Shown in pieces: positions 6,650-15,226 of a stretch of 64,000 bases of DNA. This stretch comes from Paracoccus sp. TOH (lineage in GTDB: Bacteria > Pseudomonadota > Alphaproteobacteria > Rhodobacterales > Rhodobacteraceae), in the NCBI RefSeq assembly GCF_030388245.1, contig NZ_CP098363.1:62001-126000 (forward strand). The letters run 5' to 3'. The position numbers and the translations under genes were made by a program. A model generated the notes under the pieces. It was not told the origin of the DNA. It did no database searches and saw only the letters and a list, made by a program, of their open reading frames with translations. Every line of letters starts with the position of its first letter. The first letter of the stretch is position 1.

Positions 6650-7678
6650 ATGGACTGGTATGCGAGATGGAAAGAGGCCGCAGATAGGGTCGGGTTCGAT
6701 ATTACTGCGGTCGAGCCGGTGCATATGGACATTGGCCTGGTCGGTCGCCCAGAGCGGATGGCTGAATTGGAGCCTTTGATCTGGGTCCAGCGCTCGAAGC
6801 TCGCGCAAGGTTCGCTCGAAATTCACAAGAGCATTCTCCGGGATGGACGAATTGCAGTTGGCGATAGGATGCACAAGGTCGGGGCCGAGAAGACCCTGAA
6901 ATACCTGTCGGAGATTATCAGGAAACCCACAAAGGAAAGTCCGTCGAGGGAACTGGTCGGGCTGCTGATGTTTGCCTCCCTGAAAGAGTTCCGTGGTGCA
7001 TATATGGCCGATTGGCGGTGGCAATCCTGGGAATTTCAGGACAGCCTCATACAATGGGTAACAAGCGAGTTCTGGTCTGATCGCGGACAGCCATTCCCGT
7101 GGGAATGGCATCGCGCTTCTTCCTCGCTGGGGCCGAACATGAGCTTTCTGAACTGCGAGGACTTTCTGGTGGAAACAGGGGCGTGTGACCAGAAAAGCCT
7201 CGGGCGACCGCCGACGTTCGAGGAAATGGCGAATATCTTTGTGCGGGGACACAAGTATGTCTTCGACCACTTTGCGCTCGTTGTTCCGCATTACCAGGAA
7301 TATGCGCCGGTCGAGATTGAGGCCGACCTTAAGGAATGGTGGCAGGCCCATCAGGCAGAGAGGGAAGCGAACACGGCGAGACTTCGCGCTGCACGGGAAG
7401 CCGAGTTGGCTGCGGAAGCCTCGCGCGAAGAAGAGCGGGACCGCAAGCGCCGGGCGCTGCTGTCATCAGCAGAGCGTGATCTGGAGTTTCCCCAACTGGA
7501 TTGGAAGGCCGTGACGCCGGAACAGCTGCAAAACTTGATTGACGAAGCGCCGATCACCAAGCTCGCGGTCATGTTCAGCGTGACGGATGCTGCGATCCGC
7601 AAGAGGGCAAAACTGTGGGGCTTGACGATGAAGCCCCAAGGTTACTGGCTTCGCCCGCCATCAAAGAGAGGAAAATGA
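6650..7678 (+). CDS. Hypothetical protein with coiled coil and C-terminal HTH
   Basis: 342 residues. The first ~220 residues are a globular region I do not recognise (with tryptophan-rich MADWRWQSWEFQDS). Residues ~228-275 form a charged alanine/glutamate/arginine coiled coil. Residues ~300-326 (APITKLAVMFSVTDAAIRKR) read as a helix-turn-helix of the kind found in small DNA-binding or homing-associated proteins. It could be a plasmid regulator. GGAAAGG precedes the ATG. The stop overlaps the next start (ATGATG). Confidence 0.6.
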   Translation: MDWYARWKEAADRVGFDITAVEPVHMDIGLVGRPERMAELEPLIWVQRSKLAQGSLEIHKSILRDGRIAVGDRMHKVGAEKTLKYLSEIIRKPTKESPSRELVGLLMFASLKEFRGAYMADWRWQSWEFQDSLIQWVTSEFWSDRGQPFPWEWHRASSSLGPNMSFLNCEDFLVETGACDQKSLGRPPTFEEMANIFVRGHKYVFDHFALVVPHYQEYAPVEIEADLKEWWQAHQAEREANTARLRAAREAELAAEASREEERDRKRRALLSSAERDLEFPQLDWKAVTPEQLQNLIDEAPITKLAVMFSVTDAAIRKRAKLWGLTMKPQGYWLRPPSKRGK

Positions 7679-7881
7679 TGCCAAAGCACACCTATCGTCC
7701 CATTTCAGAAGCGCCCACCGATGGGACGCCAATCGTTGGCGTCTGCGGCGGCATCGAAATGGCTGTCGCATACGATGATGGCGCGATCTCGCAGGGCTGG
7801 TTCTATTGGGACGAGGACGAAGGCGGAACGACGATGCAGTTGGCCAAGCCACAACCCGAGGAATGGCGGCGGCTGTTCTGA
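7675..7881 (+). CDS. Small hypothetical protein, DUF551-like
   Basis: 68 residues. The opening YRPISEAPTDGTPIVGVCGG and the later GWFYWDEDEG are like the short phage and plasmid proteins grouped around the W-x-P-x-x-APxDGT pattern (DUF551-like). No function is known for these. The start shares ATGATG with the end of the previous gene; GAGAGG precedes it. Confidence 0.5.
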   Translation: MMPKHTYRPISEAPTDGTPIVGVCGGIEMAVAYDDGAISQGWFYWDEDEGGTTMQLAKPQPEEWRRLF

Positions 7882-7917
7882 ACGCAAGATCCCGTGCCGC
7901 AACGAGAGGGGAAGAAG

Positions 7918-8124
7918 ATGAAACCGCAGTGGGCAAAACGAGATGCTGCCAGAAAAGATCTCGAAGCTATCTTTCGAGCTGCATATGAGGCGCGGGGCTT
8001 CAGCCGTTGGAAGATGTTCACACAACTAGCCTGCATGGGGGCCTGGCACGGCTTGTTCTCTTGGTGGGGAGCGCTACGACTTATGGTCTATGGGTGCGCC
8101 CTTAATCGGCCTGTTCGCCTGTGA
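7918..8124 (+). CDS. Small hypothetical protein (68 aa)
   Basis: 68 residues from MKPQWAKRDAARKDLEAIFR. The N-terminal part is a charged helix; residues ~33-60 are more hydrophobic (MFTQLACMGAWHGLFSWWGA) and could form one membrane segment. A clear GAGGGGAAG precedes the start. Last gene of this small operon; the next gene is convergent. Confidence 0.5.
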   Translation: MKPQWAKRDAARKDLEAIFRAAYEARGFSRWKMFTQLACMGAWHGLFSWWGALRLMVYGCALNRPVRL

Positions 8125-8168
8125 CGCGACAGCCCATCGACTGCCGCCAAAGCGCTTCGCGGAGGAAG

Positions 8169-9503
8169 TCAGGGGAGTTGAGCTTGCTCCCCATGCGCGT
8201 CGAACACTTTGGCTTCGCGCATGTTGGGCACCCGGATCAGCGGTAATCCCGCCTCGATGGCCCGGAGCCGCGCTTCCTGCTCGACAAACCTTGACCCGTT
8301 CGATCCGGCCCACCAAGCATCATTGCTGATATTGACGATGTAGGCCCCTGGAGCCTCGCGCTCAGCGCGTGAGAGAGCGAACGAACCTTCATAGCAGATT
8401 GCCGGGACCAGGACTCCTGGAAGGCCCGGAAGCCGCATCAGCGGCTCGCTGTCACCGTGTGCGATGGCATTCGTGCTGGTGGCTATGGTGGTCAGGCCGA
8501 ACCAGCGTTCTAGCTGCTCGGCAAAGGGCACATATTCTCCGAAGGGGAAGAGGCGGCGCTTGTCGTATCGGGCGACTTCTTTCAGATCGGAATCGAGCAC
8601 GACAAAGCTGTTCCAGAACCGGCCAGGATCGCTTTCGATGGGCACCATCATTCCCAGGGCCAGGTATGCCCCGGTCGGAGGGCGGGCGTCAGCCAGGGCC
8701 TCCTTCAGCTCGTCCGGGAAATAGGGCACAGCCGCTTCCGGCCAGATCACGAGGTTGGTCCCGGCGTCGAAAGCTGCACGGGTGCGGCTGGTGAGATCGG
8801 TCATATAACCGGGGAGGGCGCCATAATCCCAGCGCAGGCGTTGCGGGATCGCCGTGTCAATGGTCGCGATCCGCGGCATTTCCGGCATCGGCCGGGGCGT
8901 GTTCATCATGCTGGCTCCCACGCCGGTCGCGATCAGCAGCAGGACAGTGCTGCCATAGGGCACCTGGCGCTGTGCCAGGTCAAAGGCAGCGGCCACGCAT
9001 ATAGCCAGCGTGAGACCCCCGACCAACTCGACAGTCAGAACATGGGTGAGTTGGACGATGGGCATCTGCGACCAGATCGAGGCGATCTGCGCCACGGGTA
9101 TCGACGGGAACACCTGGCTGCGCAGAAGCTCCGCGACGGCCCAGAGGATCGAGAGGGTGAGTGGGCTTTTACCCATCCGGTGAGCGAGGGCGAACGCGAC
9201 AGGCCACCAGATCGAGAGAAGCAGATAAAGGGCGATCACGCCGATGGTCGGTTGCAGGCCGGTCAGGCCGATAGAGGCATATCCTGTGAGCAAGAAGGGA
9301 AGCGCAGCAGCGAAATAGAAGGCACCGCCTGTCCAGCCGATCAGCGCGGCCGTCCGGGCGCATTTGGCCTGGGTGAAGGCGAGGGCAATGCACAGCAGGC
9401 CCAGAGGCCCGAATAGCCACTGCTCGCTGTGAACGGTGCTGCCAGCTGCGATGCCGCCTCCGCAGGCTATGATGGCGAGGGCAAGAGTTTTCAGGCTGGT
9501 CAC
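8169..9503 (-). CDS. Apolipoprotein N-acyltransferase-like (TraB-type) membrane protein
   Basis: 444 residues: a membrane half with about six hydrophobic segments (residues 5-200) followed by a carbon-nitrogen hydrolase domain (210-430). The nitrilase-type triad is present: E256 in VIWPEAAVP, K315 in RYDKRRLFPFGEYVPF and C370 in VPAICYEGSF. Lnt homologues transfer an acyl chain to lipoproteins. On Ti-type plasmids the homologue TraB sits in transfer operons, which fits this plasmid setting. It overlaps the nuclease-like gene upstream by four bases. The substrate is not certain; the family call is firm. Confidence 0.85.
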   Translation of the reverse strand: MTSLKTLALAIIACGGGIAAGSTVHSEQWLFGPLGLLCIALAFTQAKCARTAALIGWTGGAFYFAAALPFLLTGYASIGLTGLQPTIGVIALYLLLSIWWPVAFALAHRMGKSPLTLSILWAVAELLRSQVFPSIPVAQIASIWSQMPIVQLTHVLTVELVGGLTLAICVAAAFDLAQRQVPYGSTVLLLIATGVGASMMNTPRPMPEMPRIATIDTAIPQRLRWDYGALPGYMTDLTSRTRAAFDAGTNLVIWPEAAVPYFPDELKEALADARPPTGAYLALGMMVPIESDPGRFWNSFVVLDSDLKEVARYDKRRLFPFGEYVPFAEQLERWFGLTTIATSTNAIAHGDSEPLMRLPGLPGVLVPAICYEGSFALSRAEREAPGAYIVNISNDAWWAGSNGSRFVEQEARLRAIEAGLPLIRVPNMREAKVFDAHGEQAQLP

Positions 9504-10204
9504 AATAGAACCCCTTGGGATTGTCGAGAGACGCGATCATGGCCGGGGCCTGGATCGGGCGTGTCGGTTTCAATAGGTGGATCGGCCTCGACGCATTTCC
9601 GGGCGCGCAGCGCGGCGCAGACTTCTTTGGTGATTTCCGCGCCGGTCATGTGCCAGGTCAGCACGTCGATAAGTTCTGGAATGGTGAGCCGTGACGTGGC
9701 GCGGTGCAGGGCGCGGCGCGAAGCGATCTCGCGCAACTCGTCGCGCCAAAGCATGTCAATGGCTCCAGGAGGCGGGCAAGCCATCCATTTCCGCCAGCGG
9801 TCTTGTAGCTCGTGGCGGAGATACTGCTCGGCGCTTGTGAGCTGCGGTAGATCAAAGCCCCAGATCACGCCGTGGCCAGCTTCCTCCGGCGCGTTGATCC
9901 AGGTGCCAGCGTTCGGCGTCTCTTTGATCTCGAAAAACTTGCGATGCAGGGCGACTATGGGATGGTGCGCGCAACCGCACATTGCCGAGAGTTGGGCAGG
10001 AAGTCGGTCCAGCTTATCCTTGCTGCTCTTGATCTCGACGGCGGCGATGCGGTCGGTCGAGACGGCCAGCACGTCGATGCGCGTCGGACCTTGGCAGGCG
10101 CTCTGAATCTCGTGGATGATCCGCGCGCCGGGCATAAGCTCACGCAGCCGGGCGACGACAGGCTTGCGGATCTCGGCTTCCTCGGGAGAACGGTATGCGG
10201 GCAT
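9500..10204 (-). CDS. PD-(D/E)XK-like nuclease-fold protein
   Basis: 234 residues from MPAYRSPEEAEIRKPVVARL. An E32, D44 (TRIDVLAVS) and E57-I-K59 (AAVEIKSSKDKLDRLPAQ) series matches the core of PD-(D/E)XK nucleases and resembles sce7726-type proteins. The C-terminal half is helical with a possible winged-helix part. The start overlaps the stop of the methyltransferase gene by one base (TGATG), and the end overlaps the TraB-like gene. It could act on DNA with its methyltransferase neighbour; that pairing is inferred. Confidence 0.55.
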   Translation of the reverse strand: MPAYRSPEEAEIRKPVVARLRELMPGARIIHEIQSACQGPTRIDVLAVSTDRIAAVEIKSSKDKLDRLPAQLSAMCGCAHHPIVALHRKFFEIKETPNAGTWINAPEEAGHGVIWGFDLPQLTSAEQYLRHELQDRWRKWMACPPPGAIDMLWRDELREIASRRALHRATSRLTIPELIDVLTWHMTGAEITKEVCAALRARKCVEADPPIETDTPDPGPGHDRVSRQSQGVLL

Positions 10205-10905
10205 CAGAATAGGCTTTCCTGGCGCAGCGCGTCTCCGTCGCTCTTGTCCATGAAGCGCATCTGCATCGGCACTTCGTTCCAGCCGCGCCGCCAGATGAAC
10301 CAGGCATTCCGCTGGGGTGGTGCGCCCTCGCCCGTGAAGTCGATCTTCCAACGCATGAGGTAGCAGTAGCTGAAAGGGTGGGATTCAAGCAGCTTGCCCA
10401 GCCCGTTGGACCGTGCAGCGGGCCAATCCCAAGACAGCAGCAGGGCCAGGTAATCCCAACCCGGCAAGTTGAGCGTATGGCGTAGCCAGCGGCCGTGACC
10501 GTCTCGGGAATTGATCTCGCAATAGGGTGGGTTGGTGATGATGGCCCGAGCTGGGCTTTCCCCAAAAGTGTAGAAATTGGAGATAACCGCTCCCTCGCAG
10601 CCGCGATCAACAAGATCAGAGGCGAAGCACGGGATGTCAGCTGCGCGGATTTCGCGCACCATTGCACCATCGCCGCAGGCCGAATCCCAAACCGACCCGC
10701 AAGCCCGTATCACCTCGCCGTCGCGGGCCAGAAGTCCCCTGATCGGCTCGGGCTGGTGCGTGGCATAGAAGTCATCTGGGCGGCGTTCGTCGCTCTTTGG
10801 CCTCTTCTGGGTCGGCAGGCTTCCAAATGGCAGCGCCGGATCGGACGTTCTGCCTCGGCCGCTGATTGCTTTGAAAAGCGGAGCGGAGGATCTGGCCTGC
10901 ACCAT
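10204..10905 (-). CDS. SAM-dependent DNA methyltransferase-like protein
   Basis: 233 residues. VWDSACGDGAMVREI (residues ~72-86) is the SAM-binding motif I, SDLVD follows at about 96-100, and AIITNPPYCE (121-130) is the NPPY catalytic motif of amino-methylating DNA enzymes (N6-adenine or N4-cytosine). The N-terminal RRPDDFYATHQPEPIRGLL is typical of short phage and plasmid methyltransferases. It starts one base after the stop of the upstream gene and overlaps the nuclease-like gene downstream. Specificity cannot be inferred. Confidence 0.75.
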   Translation of the reverse strand: MVQARSSAPLFKAISGRGRTSDPALPFGSLPTQKRPKSDERRPDDFYATHQPEPIRGLLARDGEVIRACGSVWDSACGDGAMVREIRAADIPCFASDLVDRGCEGAVISNFYTFGESPARAIITNPPYCEINSRDGHGRWLRHTLNLPGWDYLALLLSWDWPAARSNGLGKLLESHPFSYCYLMRWKIDFTGEGAPPQRNAWFIWRRGWNEVPMQMRFMDKSDGDALRQESLF

Positions 10906-10906
10906 C

Positions 10907-11782
10907 TCACACCGCCTCTCTCGCGATCTGTGCAACCGCGATGAACTGCCTGTAGGTGTCGGTGCGGGTGATCGATCGATAGCGGCGCAGGCCCGTAGCG
11001 GTGTGGTTTCCGGCCCATAGCATCCGCCAGTTGGTAACTGCGTCCAGGCGTCGGCCTTCCAGGATGAAACGGTGGTGCCGGTTCTCTGAAAGATCGACCT
11101 GAATATCAGCCCGTTCATGGGGTGGATCGCCTGCAAGGCTGATCCGGGCCTTGAAGCCCGCAGCCCGCAGCGCCGCCAGCATGTTCGGGATCGAGCGCTT
11201 TTCTGCGAGCACGTCTTCCGGCAGAGGGACGCGCTTGCGGCGCTCGGCCGGAGCGGGATCGAAGTCTTGCGGTCTCGGCCGTTTGAAAAGCGAGGGCGAT
11301 GCGACATCCGCGATCCACAGGTCGCGCATGGTCGGCGGGGCGTTCGAGATCAGCGAGAACCGGCCTTCAGCCAGCAACCAGGCGCGCTTCGACTGAGCCA
11401 ACCGGATTTCGTCGCCCAGATCGTTGAACTGGTAGATCAACTCGTCTCGGCGCTTCTTGTTCGCCTCGGCTGCAATGGCCCGTGCCAGCAGGCCCAGGCG
11501 ATACTCGTAGTCGTCTCGGGTGCGGGGGGCACGGCCGGGGAATGGATCTCCGCGTAGCCTGGCTTTCTTCTCTGCATTGATCTCGTCTTTCGTGGCAAGC
11601 AGACGGATTTCATCCACGAGTTGGAGATCAAGTGGGCCTTCAACACGCCCCATGGGCGAGCCGTCGCGGACATGGAGGAAGTTCATTCCTGCAATGTGCT
11701 GGTAGTTGCCCTGCATGACGGTGCCGTCTGCCAGCACGATGCGCAGCAAATCCTGATGCGTATAGCTCTCGAAGGATGGCAT
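10907..11782 (-). CDS. Hypothetical protein, first gene of minus-strand operon
   Basis: 291 residues from MPSFESYTHQDLLRIVLADG. The N-terminal ~55 residues look like a small beta-rich domain; the middle (residues ~75-130) is a charged helix pair and the C-terminal ~100 residues are mixed. No known domain recognised. The start at 11782 has GAGAG upstream; an ATG five codons earlier has no ribosome binding site. It heads the operon that continues with the methyltransferase, nuclease-like and TraB-like genes, and is divergent from ssb. Confidence 0.55.
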   Translation of the reverse strand: MPSFESYTHQDLLRIVLADGTVMQGNYQHIAGMNFLHVRDGSPMGRVEGPLDLQLVDEIRLLATKDEINAEKKARLRGDPFPGRAPRTRDDYEYRLGLLARAIAAEANKKRRDELIYQFNDLGDEIRLAQSKRAWLLAEGRFSLISNAPPTMRDLWIADVASPSLFKRPRPQDFDPAPAERRKRVPLPEDVLAEKRSIPNMLAALRAAGFKARISLAGDPPHERADIQVDLSENRHHRFILEGRRLDAVTNWRMLWAGNHTATGLRRYRSITRTDTYRQFIAVAQIAREAV

Positions 11783-11886
11783 TTGATGCTCTCTCATCCA
11801 TAAATTGACAACTTGTATTTAGATTGAAATATGGCCTAGAGTGGGATACTCTGCAAGCCGTCAACCGATCCAAGGAGTTCCTGCGA

Positions 11887-12435
11887 ATGCTCAACATCAA
11901 CGAAACCCGCCTGATGGGCCGACTGGCAGATGATCCGGTCTTCGCGACGGCGCCGAATGGCCGCGAATACATGCGGGTCCGCGTCCTCACGAGCAAAAGC
12001 TATAAGGACGAGAACGGCCAGTGGCAGGAACGAACGACCGGGCACAACGTCACGACATTCGACCGCTATCGCATCCAGCATGGCCGGGATCGGCTGCGCA
12101 AAGGGATGCCGGTCTATGTCGAGGGTGAGAACGTCGAAAGCAGCAAGCGCGACGACCAGACCGGCAAGGTCAACTATTTCCGGGGTGTATTGGTCCCGAT
12201 TGGAGGGAAGCTGCACTTCCTGGATACCGGAAGGGCCGGGGACGGGGGCAATGGCGACGAGGGTGCGGATCGCGCCAGTCGCCAGACGCAGGGCGGGCCG
12301 CAGGGCGGCAGCTCCAAGGGCAAGTCAGGAGGCAAGAGCAAGAACGCTGCTGGCAATGTTCCTGACGGCCCGCCCATCGACGGAAAGAACCCCCTCGATC
12401 AGCACGATTACTACGACGACGAAATTCCGTTCTAG
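11887..12435 (+). CDS. ssb: Single-stranded DNA-binding protein
   Basis: 182 residues: an OB-fold domain (residues 1 to ~105, beginning LNINETRLMGRLADDPVF with aromatic and basic positions) and a glycine/serine/lysine-rich linker. It ends in DYYDDEIPF, the acidic SSB tip that recruits repair and replication proteins. The start follows AAGGAG. It sits 15 bases before topoisomerase III, a common pairing on conjugative plasmids, where both handle single-stranded DNA during transfer or replication. Confidence 0.9.
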   Translation: MLNINETRLMGRLADDPVFATAPNGREYMRVRVLTSKSYKDENGQWQERTTGHNVTTFDRYRIQHGRDRLRKGMPVYVEGENVESSKRDDQTGKVNYFRGVLVPIGGKLHFLDTGRAGDGGNGDEGADRASRQTQGGPQGGSSKGKSGGKSKNAAGNVPDGPPIDGKNPLDQHDYYDDEIPF

Positions 12436-12450
12436 AACAGGGGCGACACC

Positions 12451-14748
12451 ATGAAATCCATCGTGCTGTGCGAAAAGCCGTCCCAGGCCCGCAACGTGCA
12501 GGCTGCGGTCGGCAACCGCTTTGGTCGGGTGATCGGCCTACGGGGGCACATCATCCGCCTGGCAGACCCCGAAGAGGTCAACCCGGAATGGAAGAAATGG
12601 AGCTGCGATCTGCTCCGGCCGGAGAGCGGCTTCTATCCCTTTGCGGAGGATCGCACGGGCGGCAAGGATAAGCTCTTGCGCGAGATTCGCAACGAGTTGA
12701 AGGACGCGCAGCGCGTCATCATCGCCACCGACTGCGACCGTGAAGGTCAGGCAATCGGGGAAAACCTGACCCGTTATCTGAAATTTCGGGGTGAGGTCTA
12801 TCGGGCGATGTTCAATGCAGAGGACGAAGCCTCGTTGCGTGAGGCTTTTGCCAACCTGCGGCCGAACAAGGAATACCTCCGGCTCTACCAGGCCGCTGTG
12901 GCACGGGCGCAGGTCGATCAGATCGCAAATCTGTCGGCCACCCGCGCCGCGACGGTGGTGCTCAAGCCTGACGGAATGAGGGGGGCCGTGGGAATGGGGC
13001 GCGTCAAGACGCCCACCATGGCAATTGTCTGCAAGCGGCAAATCGAGATCGATGGTTTCACGCCGCGTTCGTATTGGGATCTCTGGCTCGATGTCGCCCA
13101 TGGAGGCGATACGGTTCATCTGACGCACAAGCCCGGCGAAGAAGACCGGCTGTTCGATCAATCGGAAGCCGAGACCATCATTGGTGGGGTGCGCAACTGG
13201 TCCGGCCCGGTGTCGGTTTCGCGGGAGGAAAAGCGTCAGGCCCCGCCGAAGCTCAACGATCTTCCGACGCTTCAAATTCGGGCCTCGCGCTGGGGCTGGA
13301 CGGCAAAGAAGACCCTCGACGTGGCCCAGGCACTCTACGAGACGCACAAGATCACGACCTACCCACGGGCCGAGAACCGCTATCTGCCGGAGGTCGAGAT
13401 CGCGAATGCCCCTGCCATGCTGGCTGGGTTATCGGGTCTGGGTAAGCTCGGCGTGAGCTACCAGACACCCGTAATCCGCAAGGGAAAAGCCGGGCACTTC
13501 TCGGATAAGGCTCTCGAAGGATCGTCGCACCATGCCATCGTGCCCAACATCAAGACCGTCAATGATTGGGAGGCGATTTACGACCGGCTGAGCACCGATG
13601 AGGGGCGGTTGTTCGACTATATCGCTCGGACCTATTTGGCAGCGGTAGGGCCGGACAGGATCTATGATCGCACCGAGATTTCCATGTCCGCTGGTGAGCG
13701 GAAGTTCTCGGCCGTGGGGATTGTCGAGAAGGTGGCAGGCTGGCGCGAGGCCATGGGGGCGAGCGCGGCCGAGCAGGAGGAAGACGGCGAAGAATATCCC
13801 GCTCTGCCGCAATGGGCAGACGGTGCGCAGGCAACCGCCCAGGACGCTGGGCTTGATGCCAAGGTGACGAAACCGCCCTCGTTCTACACCGAAGGCTCCC
13901 TGATTAAGGCGATGCAGGAGGCGTGGCGGTTTGCGGATGATCCGGCCATGGCCGAGCGCCTGAAAGAGGCAAAGGGGATCGGCACCCCGGCAACGAGGGA
14001 CAGCATCATCGCTGGGCTTATCAAGCAGGGATTTCTTGTCTCTAACAAAGGCAAGCTGACTGCATCGCCGTTGGCGCTGGGCCTGTATGGCGAGCTGATG
14101 AAAGAGTGCCCGGAATGGCTCGATCCTGCGGCAACTGCCGAAATGGAAATGGCTCTCGATGCGATCCTGCGGGGCGAAGCCGATCCGCGTCAGGTGATTG
14201 ATGACATCCTGCTGAAAGCCCAGAAGCTGCTGGATGCAATGAAGCGCCGCGCTAACGGCGAAGGGGCGCTGAAGGTAGACGTGAAGCAGCCACCCAGCCC
14301 GAAGCTGCTGGCCGCAGCGCGGGCTAAGGCCAAGCGTGAGGGGGTCCGATTGCCGACCGGCGCGACCTCGGATGCCAGGATCTGCAAGGATTTCCTCGGG
14401 CCGATGCCGGAAGGCAACCAGCCGTCAGAACCTCAACTTAACTTTGCCCGAAAGATTGCCGAGGCGATGGGCACGGCGCTGCCCGATGATGTTGCCGCAG
14501 ATCGCAGGAAGCTGTCTGCGTGGATCGATGCGAATGCGCAGAACGCGCCGCAGAAGGATCGCGACGACACAGCCACGCCCGCGCAGATCAACGCGGCCGA
14601 AAGAATCGCCCAGGCGAAGGGAATCGACGTTCCTCCCGAAGCCATGAAGTCGAAGGCTTTGCTTTCCAAATGGATAGACGCGAACGGAAGCAAATCGGGG
14701 AAGGCAAGTGGTGGAAAAGGGCGGAAAACCACGAGGAAGAAAGGGTGA
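12451..14748 (+). CDS. topB: DNA topoisomerase III (type IA)
   Basis: 765 residues. The TOPRIM domain has E8 (VLCEKPSQA) and D94/D96/E98 in IIATDCDREGQAIGENL. The catalytic tyrosine is Y304 in ITTYPRAENRYL. The family core ends near residue 600; the rest is a tail containing two ~38-residue repeats (about 658-695 and 708-745), each ending in SxWIDAN, and a lysine-rich end. It would decatenate or unlink DNA during plasmid replication, which matters for a replicon with joined ends. The stop overlaps the next start. Confidence 0.9.
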   Translation: MKSIVLCEKPSQARNVQAAVGNRFGRVIGLRGHIIRLADPEEVNPEWKKWSCDLLRPESGFYPFAEDRTGGKDKLLREIRNELKDAQRVIIATDCDREGQAIGENLTRYLKFRGEVYRAMFNAEDEASLREAFANLRPNKEYLRLYQAAVARAQVDQIANLSATRAATVVLKPDGMRGAVGMGRVKTPTMAIVCKRQIEIDGFTPRSYWDLWLDVAHGGDTVHLTHKPGEEDRLFDQSEAETIIGGVRNWSGPVSVSREEKRQAPPKLNDLPTLQIRASRWGWTAKKTLDVAQALYETHKITTYPRAENRYLPEVEIANAPAMLAGLSGLGKLGVSYQTPVIRKGKAGHFSDKALEGSSHHAIVPNIKTVNDWEAIYDRLSTDEGRLFDYIARTYLAAVGPDRIYDRTEISMSAGERKFSAVGIVEKVAGWREAMGASAAEQEEDGEEYPALPQWADGAQATAQDAGLDAKVTKPPSFYTEGSLIKAMQEAWRFADDPAMAERLKEAKGIGTPATRDSIIAGLIKQGFLVSNKGKLTASPLALGLYGELMKECPEWLDPAATAEMEMALDAILRGEADPRQVIDDILLKAQKLLDAMKRRANGEGALKVDVKQPPSPKLLAAARAKAKREGVRLPTGATSDARICKDFLGPMPEGNQPSEPQLNFARKIAEAMGTALPDDVAADRRKLSAWIDANAQNAPQKDRDDTATPAQINAAERIAQAKGIDVPPEAMKSKALLSKWIDANGSKSGKASGGKGRKTTRKKG

Positions 14749-15140
14749 TGACCATGATCCGGCATTCTCTCCTGGCTGCGTCTGTGCTGCTCACGTTGGC
14801 CCCTGCCGTCGCGCAGGCCCAGGGTATGGAGTGGGACAAGCTGCCAGAGCCTAAGCACCTGTCGCGGGTGCTGGATGCAGGCTCCTTCCTTGGTAACAAT
14901 ACTGCAAGCCCAGCGCGCGCCGGTGCGCGATATGCCCAAGTCGGTGCATTCCAACGCCGCGAAAGTGCCAACACACATGTCGAACGGATCAAGGCAGCAG
15001 GGCTTATTGCTGTGATCGGCCGCGAAGGGGCACTGCACCTGGTCCTGATGCCGGAAACGGAGCGCAACAGGGCTGACACGCTGGCTGCGTGGGCACGTCG
15101 ATCTGGCTACCCGGATGCTTATGTGCGGGTTGTAAGGTAA
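14748..15140 (+). CDS. Secreted SPOR-like small protein
   Basis: 130 residues. Residues 1-25 are a signal peptide (MTMIRHSLLAASVLLTLAPA, cleavage after AQA). After a short linker, GARYAQVGAFQRRESANTHV and the region up to the end have the pattern of a SPOR domain, which binds bare peptidoglycan glycan strands. It would act in the periplasm. The start overlaps the topB stop (TGATG). The SPOR assignment is by pattern. Confidence 0.55.
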   Translation: MTMIRHSLLAASVLLTLAPAVAQAQGMEWDKLPEPKHLSRVLDAGSFLGNNTASPARAGARYAQVGAFQRRESANTHVERIKAAGLIAVIGREGALHLVLMPETERNRADTLAAWARRSGYPDAYVRVVR

Positions 15141-15205
15141 TTATGATATATACCGCAAATATACCTTGCCAGGTGGTGAAGGCTGTTTTATATTTACCTG
15201 AACAG
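15134..15205 (+). promoter_or_regulatory. Promoter/operator region of the telomere resolvase gene
   Basis: The 86-base gap before the resolvase gene is rich in repeats. AAGGTA (15134-15139) and TACCTT (15162-15167) are inverted. ATATACC occurs twice 11 bases apart (15148 and 15159), about one helical turn. CTGTT (15183) and AACAG (15201) form a second inverted pair. AGGAGG follows. This looks like a regulated promoter. It is too imperfect to be a hairpin telomere target. Confidence 0.5.
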
Positions 15206-15226
15206 TCGCACCAGGAGGTTTGGGAT

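Noticed and set aside
15134..15205. Hairpin telomere target of the resolvase
   Set aside because: The inverted repeats are short and imperfect, while known targets are long near-perfect palindromes. I found no such palindrome in the window.
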